From positions 1 to 26,078 of IMG/VR virus record IMGVR_UViG_3300024520_000438: a DNA stretch of 26,078 nucleotides; one strand, 5' to 3'. Position 1 is the stretch's first letter. Each line of letters begins with the position of its first letter. The stretch comes from a virus. Made by a program: the position numbers and the translations under genes. Below are positions 7,420 to 14,807 of the stretch, one piece after another. The notes below the pieces were generated by a model that saw only the letters and a list, made by a program, of their open reading frames with translations, did not search any database and was not told the DNA's origin.

Positions 7420-9482
7420 TAGGCCACGCCGTTGTTCAGGACATGCAGGACAGCCCTGCGGGTGGAGCCGTCCAGGTACCGCCAGATGTCCGCGGCCTGG
7501 CGGATCGCAGGGAAGTCTGCGCGCGTGACGGTGGCACCGTTCTGCATCAGGTGGCGCACTGATTCCATGGACCCAGTCGGCTCGAGGGCTGGCGCCATGT
7601 CCACCGTCACTGAGCCAAAGGGGCGATCCGACAGCGTCTCATAGACCCGATCCGCGGCTGCCTTGGTGAGCTTGCGAAGCGTGTTCCTGTTCGTGCAGAG
7701 CTCGACAGGCAGCGTGCCACGCCCCCTAATCGCGTCCACGATCCGTCCAGACCTGCTGTCCTGCCACTTGTAAAGCGCAGGCATCACGCCGGATCGGATG
7801 CGGGTGTCCTGCACGGGCCCGGTGGCCGCCCTCGAGCCTAAGGGGATCCGGCCCACCTGCTCCTCTGCGTGCAGGCGCTGGGACGTGTTGGGGCTCCCAG
7901 GAACCACCGTCAGTAGCACGGACAGTTTCCAGCTAGGCTGCAGGACGATCAGTCCCCACCTCCCAAATTCCACGGCCCCGGAGCCGTTCGACTTCCCGAG
8001 GTCCACGGAGGGGATGGTGTCGTTCGTGGGCCTCCCGAACACCATTTGGTCCGTCAGCCCGTAGGGGTCGAACTTGGGCTCGACTCGGATGACGCCGCTC
8101 TGCGCGTCTTCGATGCTGACCGTCGCGGGGACCGGATGCGCTGCTGACAGGTTGGCGGCGTAGCCCTCGACGAACCACCCCTGCTGCGTGTTGGGCTCCG
8201 CGCGCTTCTTCGCCAGGCCCCACATGGAAGGCTTCCGAGTCCAGTTGCAGTAGGCTTCCGCGGGTCCATAGGCCCCCGTCTCCGTGTTCAGGATCGAGGC
8301 ACGGATCGGCATGATGGAGGCGATCCGCTGCCAGAACGTGTCAGCGATTCGGAACGTCCTGCGCCAGTGAGCCATCACCGTCGCAGCCCTTGCCGTCCAG
8401 ACAGGATCCGGAATCGTGTTGCTTGGGTTGCCGAACTGCATCGCGAAGTTCAAGGGGCCGATGCCCATGATCATCTTGCGGATGGCTTTGAAGGAGACAG
8501 GCTGAGCCCCGCCCTTCGTCTGGCGCACCCCCCAGGCGTCGAACAGATCCTGCAGCGGAACCCAGGTGCCGCGCGCGACCTTGCGTCCGTCTTTCAGCAC
8601 GAGCTCCACGTCAGGGGACGGAGCCACGTTGATGAGGGTGTTGGAGTCCAGGAACTCGTCCTGAACGAAGGTCTTGAACGACGCGGACGAGGTCGGCTCC
8701 TCGTAGTCCAGCCGGAGTTCCATCCACGGAGTGAACAGGCCCCGCACCTTGGTGGGTCTGACGCCAGACCTGTCCACCGTCCCGACCTGCAGCCCCACCC
8801 GCTGGGTCCGCGCCACCTGGTCCAGAATCGTCTTCTCCTTGCCGCTCAGCTTGTCGTAGAAGACAGCCTCTCCCTTCCGGTTGATGTAGACGGCCATCCC
8901 GGGCATGTAAGCCAGGACACGCTCAACGCCGTTGTCCCCGGCGTCGTCCAGGACCAGGTTCTCGATCTCCACCTCCGGGGGCTTGTCCTCGAAGATGTGC
9001 TTCTGGCCAAGTTCCTGCATGACCTTGGCCAAGGCGCGCCTGGCCGTGTAGGGCTTGTTCCCGTCGATGGTGTACTTGGCGTACTTGATCTTGGGCTGCG
9101 GGACTGCGTTGGAGATGTCTCCGTCCGTGTTCAGAAGGAAGACGTCCCCAATGGCCCTGCGCAGGTTGAACGTGATGGCGAGGTGCTTTCGGGCCCAGAG
9201 CCAGCGACGGTCCACGAGACGGATCGTGCTCGAGAACGGATCGGCGCCCGGCCCGACCTCAACCAGGTAGACCTGCTGGATCTCCAGGACCATGTTCTCG
9301 CGCTCGATCCGGAGCGTCTGCGGAGTGCCGACCTTGTCCTGCAGCTTCGCGGCGCGGCTCTGGGTGAGCGTGTAGACCTTGTCCACGGGCTTGGTTCCGG
9401 CGCGGAGGTCCCAGTCGAAGACGCTTGACCCGCCGAGGATCTCCCCCGCGTACGTGACGATGGGAGACGGCTCACCTGGCAT
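7419..9482 (-). CDS. Tail-tip/baseplate hub-like protein, 687 aa (tentative)
   Basis: ATG at 9482 follows the upstream stop with a one-base overlap, and the stop overlaps the next ATG. The N-terminus (PSPIVTYAGEILGGSSVFDW, YTLTQSRAAKLQD, LRIERENMVLEIQQVYLVEV) and the segment YTARRALAKVMQELGQ, VERVLAYMPGMAVYINRKGE read like phage hub proteins that bridge tail tube and fibres. The order (possible distal tail protein, this gene, then fibres) supports this. The C-terminal ~100 residues are helical (NTLRKLTKAAADRVYETLSD, ADIWRYLDGSTRRAVLHVL). No lysozyme or peptidase motif was seen. The family is not firmly recognised; the hub call is from size and position. Confidence 0.7.
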   Translation of the reverse strand: MPGEPSPIVTYAGEILGGSSVFDWDLRAGTKPVDKVYTLTQSRAAKLQDKVGTPQTLRIERENMVLEIQQVYLVEVGPGADPFSSTIRLVDRRWLWARKHLAITFNLRRAIGDVFLLNTDGDISNAVPQPKIKYAKYTIDGNKPYTARRALAKVMQELGQKHIFEDKPPEVEIENLVLDDAGDNGVERVLAYMPGMAVYINRKGEAVFYDKLSGKEKTILDQVARTQRVGLQVGTVDRSGVRPTKVRGLFTPWMELRLDYEEPTSSASFKTFVQDEFLDSNTLINVAPSPDVELVLKDGRKVARGTWVPLQDLFDAWGVRQTKGGAQPVSFKAIRKMIMGIGPLNFAMQFGNPSNTIPDPVWTARAATVMAHWRRTFRIADTFWQRIASIMPIRASILNTETGAYGPAEAYCNWTRKPSMWGLAKKRAEPNTQQGWFVEGYAANLSAAHPVPATVSIEDAQSGVIRVEPKFDPYGLTDQMVFGRPTNDTIPSVDLGKSNGSGAVEFGRWGLIVLQPSWKLSVLLTVVPGSPNTSQRLHAEEQVGRIPLGSRAATGPVQDTRIRSGVMPALYKWQDSRSGRIVDAIRGRGTLPVELCTNRNTLRKLTKAAADRVYETLSDRPFGSVTVDMAPALEPTGSMESVRHLMQNGATVTRADFPAIRQAADIWRYLDGSTRRAVLHVLNNGVA

Positions 9483-10963
9483 CAGCCACCGCCCATGCGC
9501 ATGCCCGTGTTGTCTCCAGCCCCACCGCCACCGCCGCCCTTGCCGCCGCCTGCTGCGTTGCCAGACCCGCTGCGTGGCGGCTGCCGAATCGAGCCAGACG
9601 CCCCGCCGCCTCCCCTGAGGACGGGGATAGTGAACGAGGAGACCTTGGCCCTGACGTAGATGAAACGCTTGGTGACGGAGCGGAGGTCCAGCTGCGTACC
9701 GCTCGAGAGGCCCTGCTTGAACTGGCGCGCGGGGCCTATGGTCTGCCGGACCAGGTGGAAGTCATCCCATGCCGTAACGAGCCCGCCGGCCGCCCCTCCG
9801 GTGGCCTTGTCCTTGGGGGTGCTTCCGCCGATGGTCGAGGGGTCTTCGGTCCCCGTGTACGTGTAGGTCCAGACGACCGTCCGGACATGGCTCTTGGGGC
9901 CCTGGTACATGTCCCGCTCGAAGGGGTCACCGCTCCACACTGCACGGAACAACAGGCCCTGTTCGATCACGTCTGTGGTCGTCTCTCGGACCCGGACGAA
10001 GTTCCCGCCCTTGGAGACCAGCAGCGTCATGGTGGCGCCGATCCGGTTCCGGGGACCGTCGAAGGTAGGCCGCTCGGACGTGATAACCGTCGTGCCGCCC
10101 CCCGCGTGGATGCCTGCCTGGTTCACGATGTGGGGCCTGACGGTGGACGACCACAGGCCCTCGAGGTCCGTGGTGACGTCCTTGTCCACGTCGGTCGAAT
10201 AGACCACGTGTACCTCAGTCAAGGGCGTGGGGGCACCGAGGGAGGTCGTGGAGTCGTTGATGCCCCTGATGGCCCTCGTGATACTCAGGTCTTGGTTCTT
10301 CAGGGCGGTGACGTCCAGCGTCCCCACGCCTTCGTCGAAGATGAGCTCTATGTACTCCAGGTTGAACTTCAGCACCTTGTCATCGGTGTCGTTGATCGCC
10401 CTGGATCGGACCTGGTTCCACGTCCCGCCTAGGCTGCTCAACACGCTCGAGGTGTACGCGTTGATGTTCGCCAGGTACTGCGCCCTGGCGTCGTTGGCAC
10501 CAACAGCCGTCCAGGTCCCCTCGATCACCACGGAGTCCTGCCCGCTGGCAGACGTCTCCACCTCGACTGAAGACTCCTGACGCCCGGCCCTGCCAGTGAG
10601 GTCGGCAGGGAGCTCCACCGTCACCTCGCATCGGTACCGCGCGCTATTCCCGGTGCCGTGCGTCTTCGTGATCCGCGGGCGGGCGTTGAAACCGGTATTG
10701 GCCGAGTGGCTGAACGAGTGGCGCGTGGTCGCTTCCAGCACGACGGCCAGGGCCTGCTCTGGCTTCGTGTAGGCCGCGACCAGTGCAGCCTCCGACGCCA
10801 GGAAGGTCGCCCGTGTCGTGTTGGACACCTCGACCTGGAAGGTAACCGTTGCCTCCTCGTAGGTCTCGGAGAAGCCGTACCGCCCCGACAGGGTGTAGCT
10901 GGAGTCGGTCTGACTGCGTCCGACGGTCAGGCCTGCGTATGTGACTCCGACAAGGCGCGCCAT
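9482..10963 (-). CDS. Putative distal tail / tail-tip structural protein, 493 aa
   Basis: ATG at 10963 overlaps the previous TGA by one base (TGATG). The N-terminal half has ARLVGVTYAGLTVG, then FQVEVSNTTRATFLASEAALVAAY, ending in NTGFNARP and a CEVTVELPADL strand. The segment TWTAVGANDARAQYLANINAY starts a second, similar-looking beta/alpha unit, so the protein may contain two related tube-like domains. The last ~55 residues are a glycine-rich tail (GNAAGGGKGGGGGGAGDN) typical of a flexible or aggregating end. Place directly before the hub-like gene suggests a distal tail (Dit-like) role. I do not recognise a named family. Confidence 0.7.
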   Translation of the reverse strand: MARLVGVTYAGLTVGRSQTDSSYTLSGRYGFSETYEEATVTFQVEVSNTTRATFLASEAALVAAYTKPEQALAVVLEATTRHSFSHSANTGFNARPRITKTHGTGNSARYRCEVTVELPADLTGRAGRQESSVEVETSASGQDSVVIEGTWTAVGANDARAQYLANINAYTSSVLSSLGGTWNQVRSRAINDTDDKVLKFNLEYIELIFDEGVGTLDVTALKNQDLSITRAIRGINDSTTSLGAPTPLTEVHVVYSTDVDKDVTTDLEGLWSSTVRPHIVNQAGIHAGGGTTVITSERPTFDGPRNRIGATMTLLVSKGGNFVRVRETTTDVIEQGLLFRAVWSGDPFERDMYQGPKSHVRTVVWTYTYTGTEDPSTIGGSTPKDKATGGAAGGLVTAWDDFHLVRQTIGPARQFKQGLSSGTQLDLRSVTKRFIYVRAKVSSFTIPVLRGGGGASGSIRQPPRSGSGNAAGGGKGGGGGGAGDNTGMRMGGG

Positions 10964-11652
10964 CAGAGAGCCCCGCCGGTAGCCGCGGAGCGGACAGCCT
11001 TCAGGATGTCGTCCAGTTTCCGGTTCGTCTCAAGGAGGATCCCACCCGCACCGAATCCCGCCGCACCGGGGCCCGGAGCCCCGCTGGTCGGTCCACTGAA
11101 GGCGCTGATGCGCCGGTTCACGAGGTTGGACACGGCTACCTGCTCGCGCACCTCCCGTTCTGCCAGGCCCTCCTGGAACTCCAGGATGTCGCGCCTCTCC
11201 TCGGGGCTGATGTCAATCCCGGCCCTGGCAAACGGCTGCGTGACTGCCAACGTCCGGCGGCCGGCAAGTTCGGCTGCCTTGACTGCGGGGCCTGTCTTGC
11301 CGGTGAAGTCGAACTTGGCCAGTACCTTCGTGACAGCAGCGCCGAGAGCAGGCAGCGCGGCCTCTCCACGCTCAAAGGCGCCCAGGACATTTCGCTGCGC
11401 AAAGCCCGCCGCGCGACCGAGCCCTGCGCTGATAGCCCCTCGCTCCCGGCCGCCTCTGCGCGTCCCTCCGGCCCTTGAAGCCCTTCGGGCCCCTCTGCCG
11501 GTCGCTGCGTCACCAGCGGGTGCGTCCTCGCCGGCCCCTGCCACGCCCGCCTCGAGCTCGTCCTGAAAGGATGCGAGGGCCTCCGACGCTGATGCGAGGC
11601 TCTCGGAGAAGGCTGCCAGGCCCTCGTCGGTGTCATCGAACCGGCTAGCCAT
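10963..11652 (-). CDS. Helical protein, 229 aa: very short tape-measure or chaperone-extension candidate
   Basis: ATG at 11652 lies inside the end of the preceding gene (eight-base overlap). Residues 1-36 form an acidic amphipathic helix (AAFSESLASASEALASFQDE). Residues about 37-75 are an Ala/Gly/Arg-rich linker, followed by helices (AALPALGAAVTKVLAKFDF, EERRDILEFQEGLAEREVRE) and a Gly/Pro segment near 190-205. The C-terminus is again helical (LLETNRKLDDILKAVRSA). In siphoviruses the slot between tail chaperone and distal tail protein holds the tape measure, which is usually much longer. It may be a miniature tape measure, or the downstream part of a frameshifted chaperone (see the site at 11655-11663). 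Confidence 0.65.
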   Translation of the reverse strand: MASRFDDTDEGLAAFSESLASASEALASFQDELEAGVAGAGEDAPAGDAATGRGARRASRAGGTRRGGRERGAISAGLGRAAGFAQRNVLGAFERGEAALPALGAAVTKVLAKFDFTGKTGPAVKAAELAGRRTLAVTQPFARAGIDISPEERRDILEFQEGLAEREVREQVAVSNLVNRRISAFSGPTSGAPGPGAAGFGAGGILLETNRKLDDILKAVRSAATGGAL

Positions 11653-11977
11653 CGTCGCCCCCCTCGAGGCTGGCAGCTGTCACGGAGACCATGTGGTCCA
11701 AGAGGGCCAGGTCGTAGCCCTTCCCGCCGTCGATCTCCGCTTGGACTGCGAGCCTGTCCATGCGCCCCGAGGCACACATGCCTGTGCGGGTGGCTTGCTT
11801 GACGTCCACGAGCCGCGCGCCTGCCACGAGGGCTTGTCGCTCGACCTTGTCCTGGGCGAGCCAGAACTCCGGCGTCAGGGTGATGCGCGCCTCGTGCAGC
11901 TGCGCTGACACACGGATCATGTGCGAGAGGCCCTCGGGCCTGCTCTCCGTCAGTCCAGCTAGTTCGTGCAGTCTCAC
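11645..11977 (-). CDS. Small protein upstream of the slippery site, 110 aa: tail-assembly chaperone candidate
   Basis: GTG at 11977 overlaps the TGA of the tail-tube candidate (GTGA). The protein is mixed alpha/beta (HMIRVSAQLHEARITLTPEFW, DKVERQALVAGARLVDVK, DRLAVQAEIDGGKGYDLALL). It has no membrane segment and no recognised domain. Size, place directly after a tail-tube candidate, and the in-frame six-G run at its end match the layout of lambda gpG and Mu gp41 chaperones. The sequence itself does not prove that role. ALLDHMVSVTAASL near the end could instead be a small structural element. Confidence 0.6.
   Translation of the reverse strand: MRLHELAGLTESRPEGLSHMIRVSAQLHEARITLTPEFWLAQDKVERQALVAGARLVDVKQATRTGMCASGRMDRLAVQAEIDGGKGYDLALLDHMVSVTAASLEGGDDG
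11655..11663 (-). promoter_or_regulatory. Candidate programmed frameshift site (six-G slippery run)
   Basis: On the minus strand the 110-aa gene ends ...GAG GGG GGC GAC GAT GGC TAG. The in-frame G GGG GGC heptamer fits the X XXY YYZ pattern, and the octamer GGGGGCGA is the one I recall for the -2 tail-chaperone shift of phage Mu. A -2 shift here joins residue 107 to codons that read through ATG 11652 into the 229-aa gene, giving about 338 residues. A -1 shift would enter a frame that looks non-coding. Confidence 0.4.
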
Positions 11978-12513
11978 AGGGACAGGTTAGCCAAGAGGTC
12001 CATTGCGCCAAGCCTGTCCGACGCATCGGGCTGCGCCACGAACAGGACTGGGATGTTGAGGAATCGGAACGAGGACAGGGCCATCTGCGCCTGTGGGGTC
12101 AGGATTGGGATGGCCTTGTACAGGATCACAGCGGGATGCTCTGTCTGGTTCCGCGGAGTGAACACGAGCGGGGACAGGGCCCGGGGGTCCATGGACGTCC
12201 CGATGGTCGTGGTGCTGCCGGGCCACTGGATCGTGGTCCCAGAGACGTTAGGCAGCACCTTGCCGTAGGCGTCGTCTTCCCAGCCCTCGACCAGGGCCCC
12301 CATGACGAGGTTGCCTCCGCGCCAGGTGACCTCCCAGGTGCTGTTGATCCCCTCGGAGAGGTGCTGAGCGTAGTCGCTGGGCGGGGACAGTGAGATGCCA
12401 CCGACGAGCCCCAGGCCTGTCCCGCCGTGGGGCCATGCAGTCGCCAGGTTCGTGCAGCCGTAGGCCATCCGACCCGTAACCAGAAACGAGGTGTTGGTGT
12501 TGGGGCTCGCCAT
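11974..12513 (-). CDS. Putative tail tube / major tail protein, 179 aa
   Basis: ATG at 12513 with GAGGA two bases upstream. The sequence begins ASPNTNTSFLVTGRMAYG and is beta-rich throughout (STWEVTWRGGNLVMGALVEGW, PAVILYKAIPILTPQAQM, SFRFLNIPVLFVAQPDASD). There is no signal peptide or coiled coil. Its length and position (after neck genes, before chaperone candidate and tail-tip genes) fit a tube protein. I do not recognise the exact family, so the call rests mainly on gene order and all-beta character. Confidence 0.6.
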   Translation of the reverse strand: MASPNTNTSFLVTGRMAYGCTNLATAWPHGGTGLGLVGGISLSPPSDYAQHLSEGINSTWEVTWRGGNLVMGALVEGWEDDAYGKVLPNVSGTTIQWPGSTTTIGTSMDPRALSPLVFTPRNQTEHPAVILYKAIPILTPQAQMALSSFRFLNIPVLFVAQPDASDRLGAMDLLANLSL

Positions 12514-12522
12514 GGTCCTCGG

Positions 12523-13872
12523 TTACGCGGGGTCTGTGATCGTCTCGCCGCCTGCGTTGTTACTGGGCAGCCACCCGTCAGGGCCGTATGCCTTCCAGAG
12601 CCAGTGGCTAAAGATCGCTCGAGGGACGCTCTCGTTGTCGCTCAGTGTGAAGATGTCTTCGCGCAGGTAGGGGGCCTCGGGCGCAGTGTCACCACCTCCG
12701 ACGGCTGCATACCAGGTCCCATCCAGGTTCGTGTACGGAGCGAGAATCGCGTCGTCCGTGATGACCGACCCAGCGCCATTGCCGCTCAAGGTCACCTTGA
12801 ACGTCATGCCGTCCTGGCGGAAGTTGTCGTACCAGGCGTTGGAGCCTAGCGGCATCTGAAGGACGTTCCAAACGCCATTGGTCCCCGTGGACACCACGAC
12901 GGTCACCACCTGGCTTCCGAGGGCGAGCTCCAGGGTGCCGTCCCCGCCGCTCTGCCGGTTCCAGGCGATCTGAGCGTAGTACGGGATGCGCGGATCGAAG
13001 GTCGTCCCAGGCTGCGCCTCCTGTATCGCCTGGCTGATGCTGTCGTTCCCCAGGAACTCCAGGCCCCAGATAGTGCTTGCCTGGCCAACCATGCCGCGGT
13101 AGACGTTGGCCGCTCCTGTGCGAAGGGCGAAGTTGGCGGCGCTGCTGCCGATGGTCCACGAGGTGATGCCCGTCGTCAGGCTGCCTGGGGTGTCCAGGTC
13201 GCTGCTGGCGTCGTTGGCGTCGAAAGACGGATTCTGGAGCCAGGTCTGCGTGGCGGACCCGTCCAAGCAGGTGATCTCGGAGACGTTGCCGGAGCCGTCC
13301 CAGAACAGCAGGTCGCGCTCCGCGGACTGCCCCTTGAGGCGGAAGACCTCCTGGTACTTCTGGCCCTGGTTCTGATCGGTGATGCACTCGAATCGCTTCG
13401 ACTCGGGGCCCGTGCACTCGATCACGTCCCCATTCCAATCCGTGGTAAGCCGGTGGATGAGGCCCGTCCCCGTGTTGGCCCCGGGGCTCGGCTGGTTCAT
13501 GGTCATCCCACGGCTGTTGATCTCGTCAGCCGAGGTGTCTGCCATGTACTGGCGGATCTCGCTCAGGAGCTCGAGGTCGCTGCGGGCGGTGACCTCGGCG
13601 CCGATGGCCCTGGCCATCTCCTGGAGGAAGGGGGAGAACATGGCCTGCAGCCGGGAGGGAGTGATCTCCTGGGAGAGGACGTTGCGGACGGAGCGAACGA
13701 TGTTGATCCCGGCCGGCGTGAACTCACCGTCCAGGTTCTGCACGATGTCGTCTTCGAGGTCGTACAGGTTGGGGCTGTTCGACGAGCCGAATTTCTCGAC
13801 CTCGTTGACGACCTTCACGGCCTTGCCCAGTTGGGTCCAGATGCTCGCGAAGGTTGGGGATGCGCCTGCCAT
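12523..13872 (-). CDS. Neck/virion protein with carbohydrate-binding-like jelly roll, 449 aa
   Basis: ATG at 13872 has a GAGG five bases upstream and lies seven bases after the previous stop. Residues 1-~125 are helical (FASIWTQLGKAVKVVNEVEK, ELLSEIRQYMADTSADEI) and may dock to the virion. Residues about 210-385 show the layout of a galactose-binding-like or CBM beta-sandwich: NPSFD, W at 239, GLEFLGNDSISQAIQEAQPG, YYAQIAWNR, GTLELALGSQ, MTFKVTLSG and ITDDAILAPYTNLDGTWYA. The C-terminal ~50 residues include SHWLWKAYGPDGWLPSN. Glycan binding is an inference from fold-like pattern only. The position between head-tail joining genes and the tail-tube candidate suggests a neck or collar appendage. 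Confidence 0.7.
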   Translation of the reverse strand: MAGASPTFASIWTQLGKAVKVVNEVEKFGSSNSPNLYDLEDDIVQNLDGEFTPAGINIVRSVRNVLSQEITPSRLQAMFSPFLQEMARAIGAEVTARSDLELLSEIRQYMADTSADEINSRGMTMNQPSPGANTGTGLIHRLTTDWNGDVIECTGPESKRFECITDQNQGQKYQEVFRLKGQSAERDLLFWDGSGNVSEITCLDGSATQTWLQNPSFDANDASSDLDTPGSLTTGITSWTIGSSAANFALRTGAANVYRGMVGQASTIWGLEFLGNDSISQAIQEAQPGTTFDPRIPYYAQIAWNRQSGGDGTLELALGSQVVTVVVSTGTNGVWNVLQMPLGSNAWYDNFRQDGMTFKVTLSGNGAGSVITDDAILAPYTNLDGTWYAAVGGGDTAPEAPYLREDIFTLSDNESVPRAIFSHWLWKAYGPDGWLPSNNAGGETITDPA

Positions 13873-13879
13873 CAGAGCC

Positions 13880-14194
13880 TCACAGCAGCCCGCTGACGAG
13901 TCCGGAAATGATCGCCCCTGCCACGCTCGCCACCTCTCGGAGTGTCTCCAGGAGAGCGCTGCGGGCTGCCGCGCTCCCCACGAACTGCCAATCGAGGATG
14001 GTCCCCCTCACGAGTTCCACCTCGGCCTCCACGTCCTCTCCCAGCATGGCGCGGGACAGGAGGTCGCCAAGGTCTTGTGTGGCCGCCTCGAGGTCTTCGC
14101 GCGCGGTAGCCTCGTAGGTCTCCCACGCAGCGCCGATGCGTGCCTTCGTGCTGTCCAGCAGCTTGGCGCCGAGGGTGGCGGCGTGCTGGCTCAC
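13880..14194 (-). CDS. Small helical protein in the neck region, 104 aa
   Basis: The chosen start is GTG at 14194, which overlaps the lipoprotein stop as GTGA; the frame is open further upstream but that part lies inside the lipoprotein gene. The protein is almost all helix (AATLGAKLLDSTKARIGAAW, EDLEAATQDLGDLLSRAM, VELVRGTILDW) and ends in a hydrophobic, glycine-containing segment (VASVAGAIISGLVSGLL) that could insert into or lie on a membrane. It is unknown. Coupling with the lipoprotein suggests related jobs, perhaps in virion assembly or envelope contact. Confidence 0.7.
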   Translation of the reverse strand: MSQHAATLGAKLLDSTKARIGAAWETYEATAREDLEAATQDLGDLLSRAMLGEDVEAEVELVRGTILDWQFVGSAAARSALLETLREVASVAGAIISGLVSGLL

Positions 14195-14430
14195 TTCTTC
14201 TCCAGGGACTGGAGCGCGGCGTCCAGGCGAGCCTTCCACGCCTTCGCCTTGCGGCGTCTACGCTGCTTCTGCGCGGTGCTGAGGGCCTTGTCAGCCTCCA
14301 CGTAGCGCAGCCACTCCTTGCCCACCGTCTTGTACGTGGACTCGTCCGCGCGCACGTAGTCGGCCTGCAGGCTTCCGCAGCCGCCCAGGAGGACGGCCAG
14401 CAGCAGGAGGATGGGGGCGTATGCTCTCAT
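14191..14430 (-). CDS. Small phage lipoprotein, 79 aa
   Basis: ATG at 14430 overlaps the previous stop (ATGA). The N-terminus is a lipoprotein signal peptide: MRAYA, a leucine/valine core at 6-15 and a lipobox LGGC with Cys at residue 18, after which the lipid-modified protein would start. The mature part is ~60 residues, helical and very basic near the middle (QKQRRRRKAKAWKARLDAAL). The DYVRADESTYKTVG...YVEAD...AQK pattern resembles small lipoproteins I recall from other phage head-tail regions. An o-spanin role is possible, but no matching i-spanin or endolysin is present. Other options are superinfection exclusion or an envelope-anchored factor. Confidence 0.8.
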   Translation of the reverse strand: MRAYAPILLLLAVLLGGCGSLQADYVRADESTYKTVGKEWLRYVEADKALSTAQKQRRRRKAKAWKARLDAALQSLEKK

Positions 14431-14747
14431 AGTCTCTCCAGCGTCCCGTCGCAGCGGACCTCGATCCCACCTGCGCGGTCGTCTCGCACATCGACAACGG
14501 TCCAGCGGTCTGTCTCGCCGTCGATCACGAAGTAATCCCCGCGGGTAGCCGATCCGATGTCGTCTCGGTCGAACGTGAACACGGCCCGCCGCCTAGCGTC
14601 AACGAAGCCGACCTGCTCGTTGAAGATCACGGTCGCGTCTGTGATGACGACTCCGGTCTCCGGCTTGGTGTAGATGGCCGTGACCCCGAGGCGCCCTTTT
14701 AGGACGTCCATGGCGTTGTCGAACGCTCCCTCGAAATCTGACGGCAT
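14427..14747 (-). CDS. Head-tail joining protein, FII-like, 106 aa
   Basis: ATG at 14747 with GGAGG four bases upstream, a strong ribosome site, so this gene restarts translation after the capsid hairpin. The sequence begins with a short helix (FEGAFDNAMDVLKGRLGV) followed by an all-beta part: TGVVITDATVIFNEQ, RRAVFTFDRDDIGS, GDYFVIDGETDRWTVVDV and GIEVRCDGTLERL. A small beta-barrel with a G-D-x-x-x-x-D-G turn followed by W-x-V is the pattern of lambda gpFII and related head-tail completion proteins, and the gene sits where gpFII-like genes sit after capsid. Confidence 0.7.
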   Translation of the reverse strand: MPSDFEGAFDNAMDVLKGRLGVTAIYTKPETGVVITDATVIFNEQVGFVDARRRAVFTFDRDDIGSATRGDYFVIDGETDRWTVVDVRDDRAGGIEVRCDGTLERL

Positions 14748-14768
14748 GCAGCCTCCGGTTGGACGCGA

Positions 14769-14792
14769 GGGGCCCCACCGATCAGGGGCCCC
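14769..14792 (-). terminator. Perfect 8-bp GC hairpin after the major capsid gene
   Basis: GGGGCCCC at 14769-14776 and again at 14785-14792 pair perfectly around an eight-base loop. It lies between the capsid stop and the FII-like start. No U-run follows, so termination would be partial at best. A leaky terminator or 3' stabilising hairpin here would help make capsid protein in excess over the neck genes. Confidence 0.55.
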
Positions 14793-14807
14793 CCGCTTCC
14801 GTGGCTA

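Noticed and set aside
11136-12026. Minus-strand frame reached by a -1 shift at the six-G run
   Set aside because: Open but rich in Arg, Ser, Pro and Trp with no domain look; it would replace the well-formed helical 229-aa gene. I therefore favour -2 over -1 for the candidate shift.
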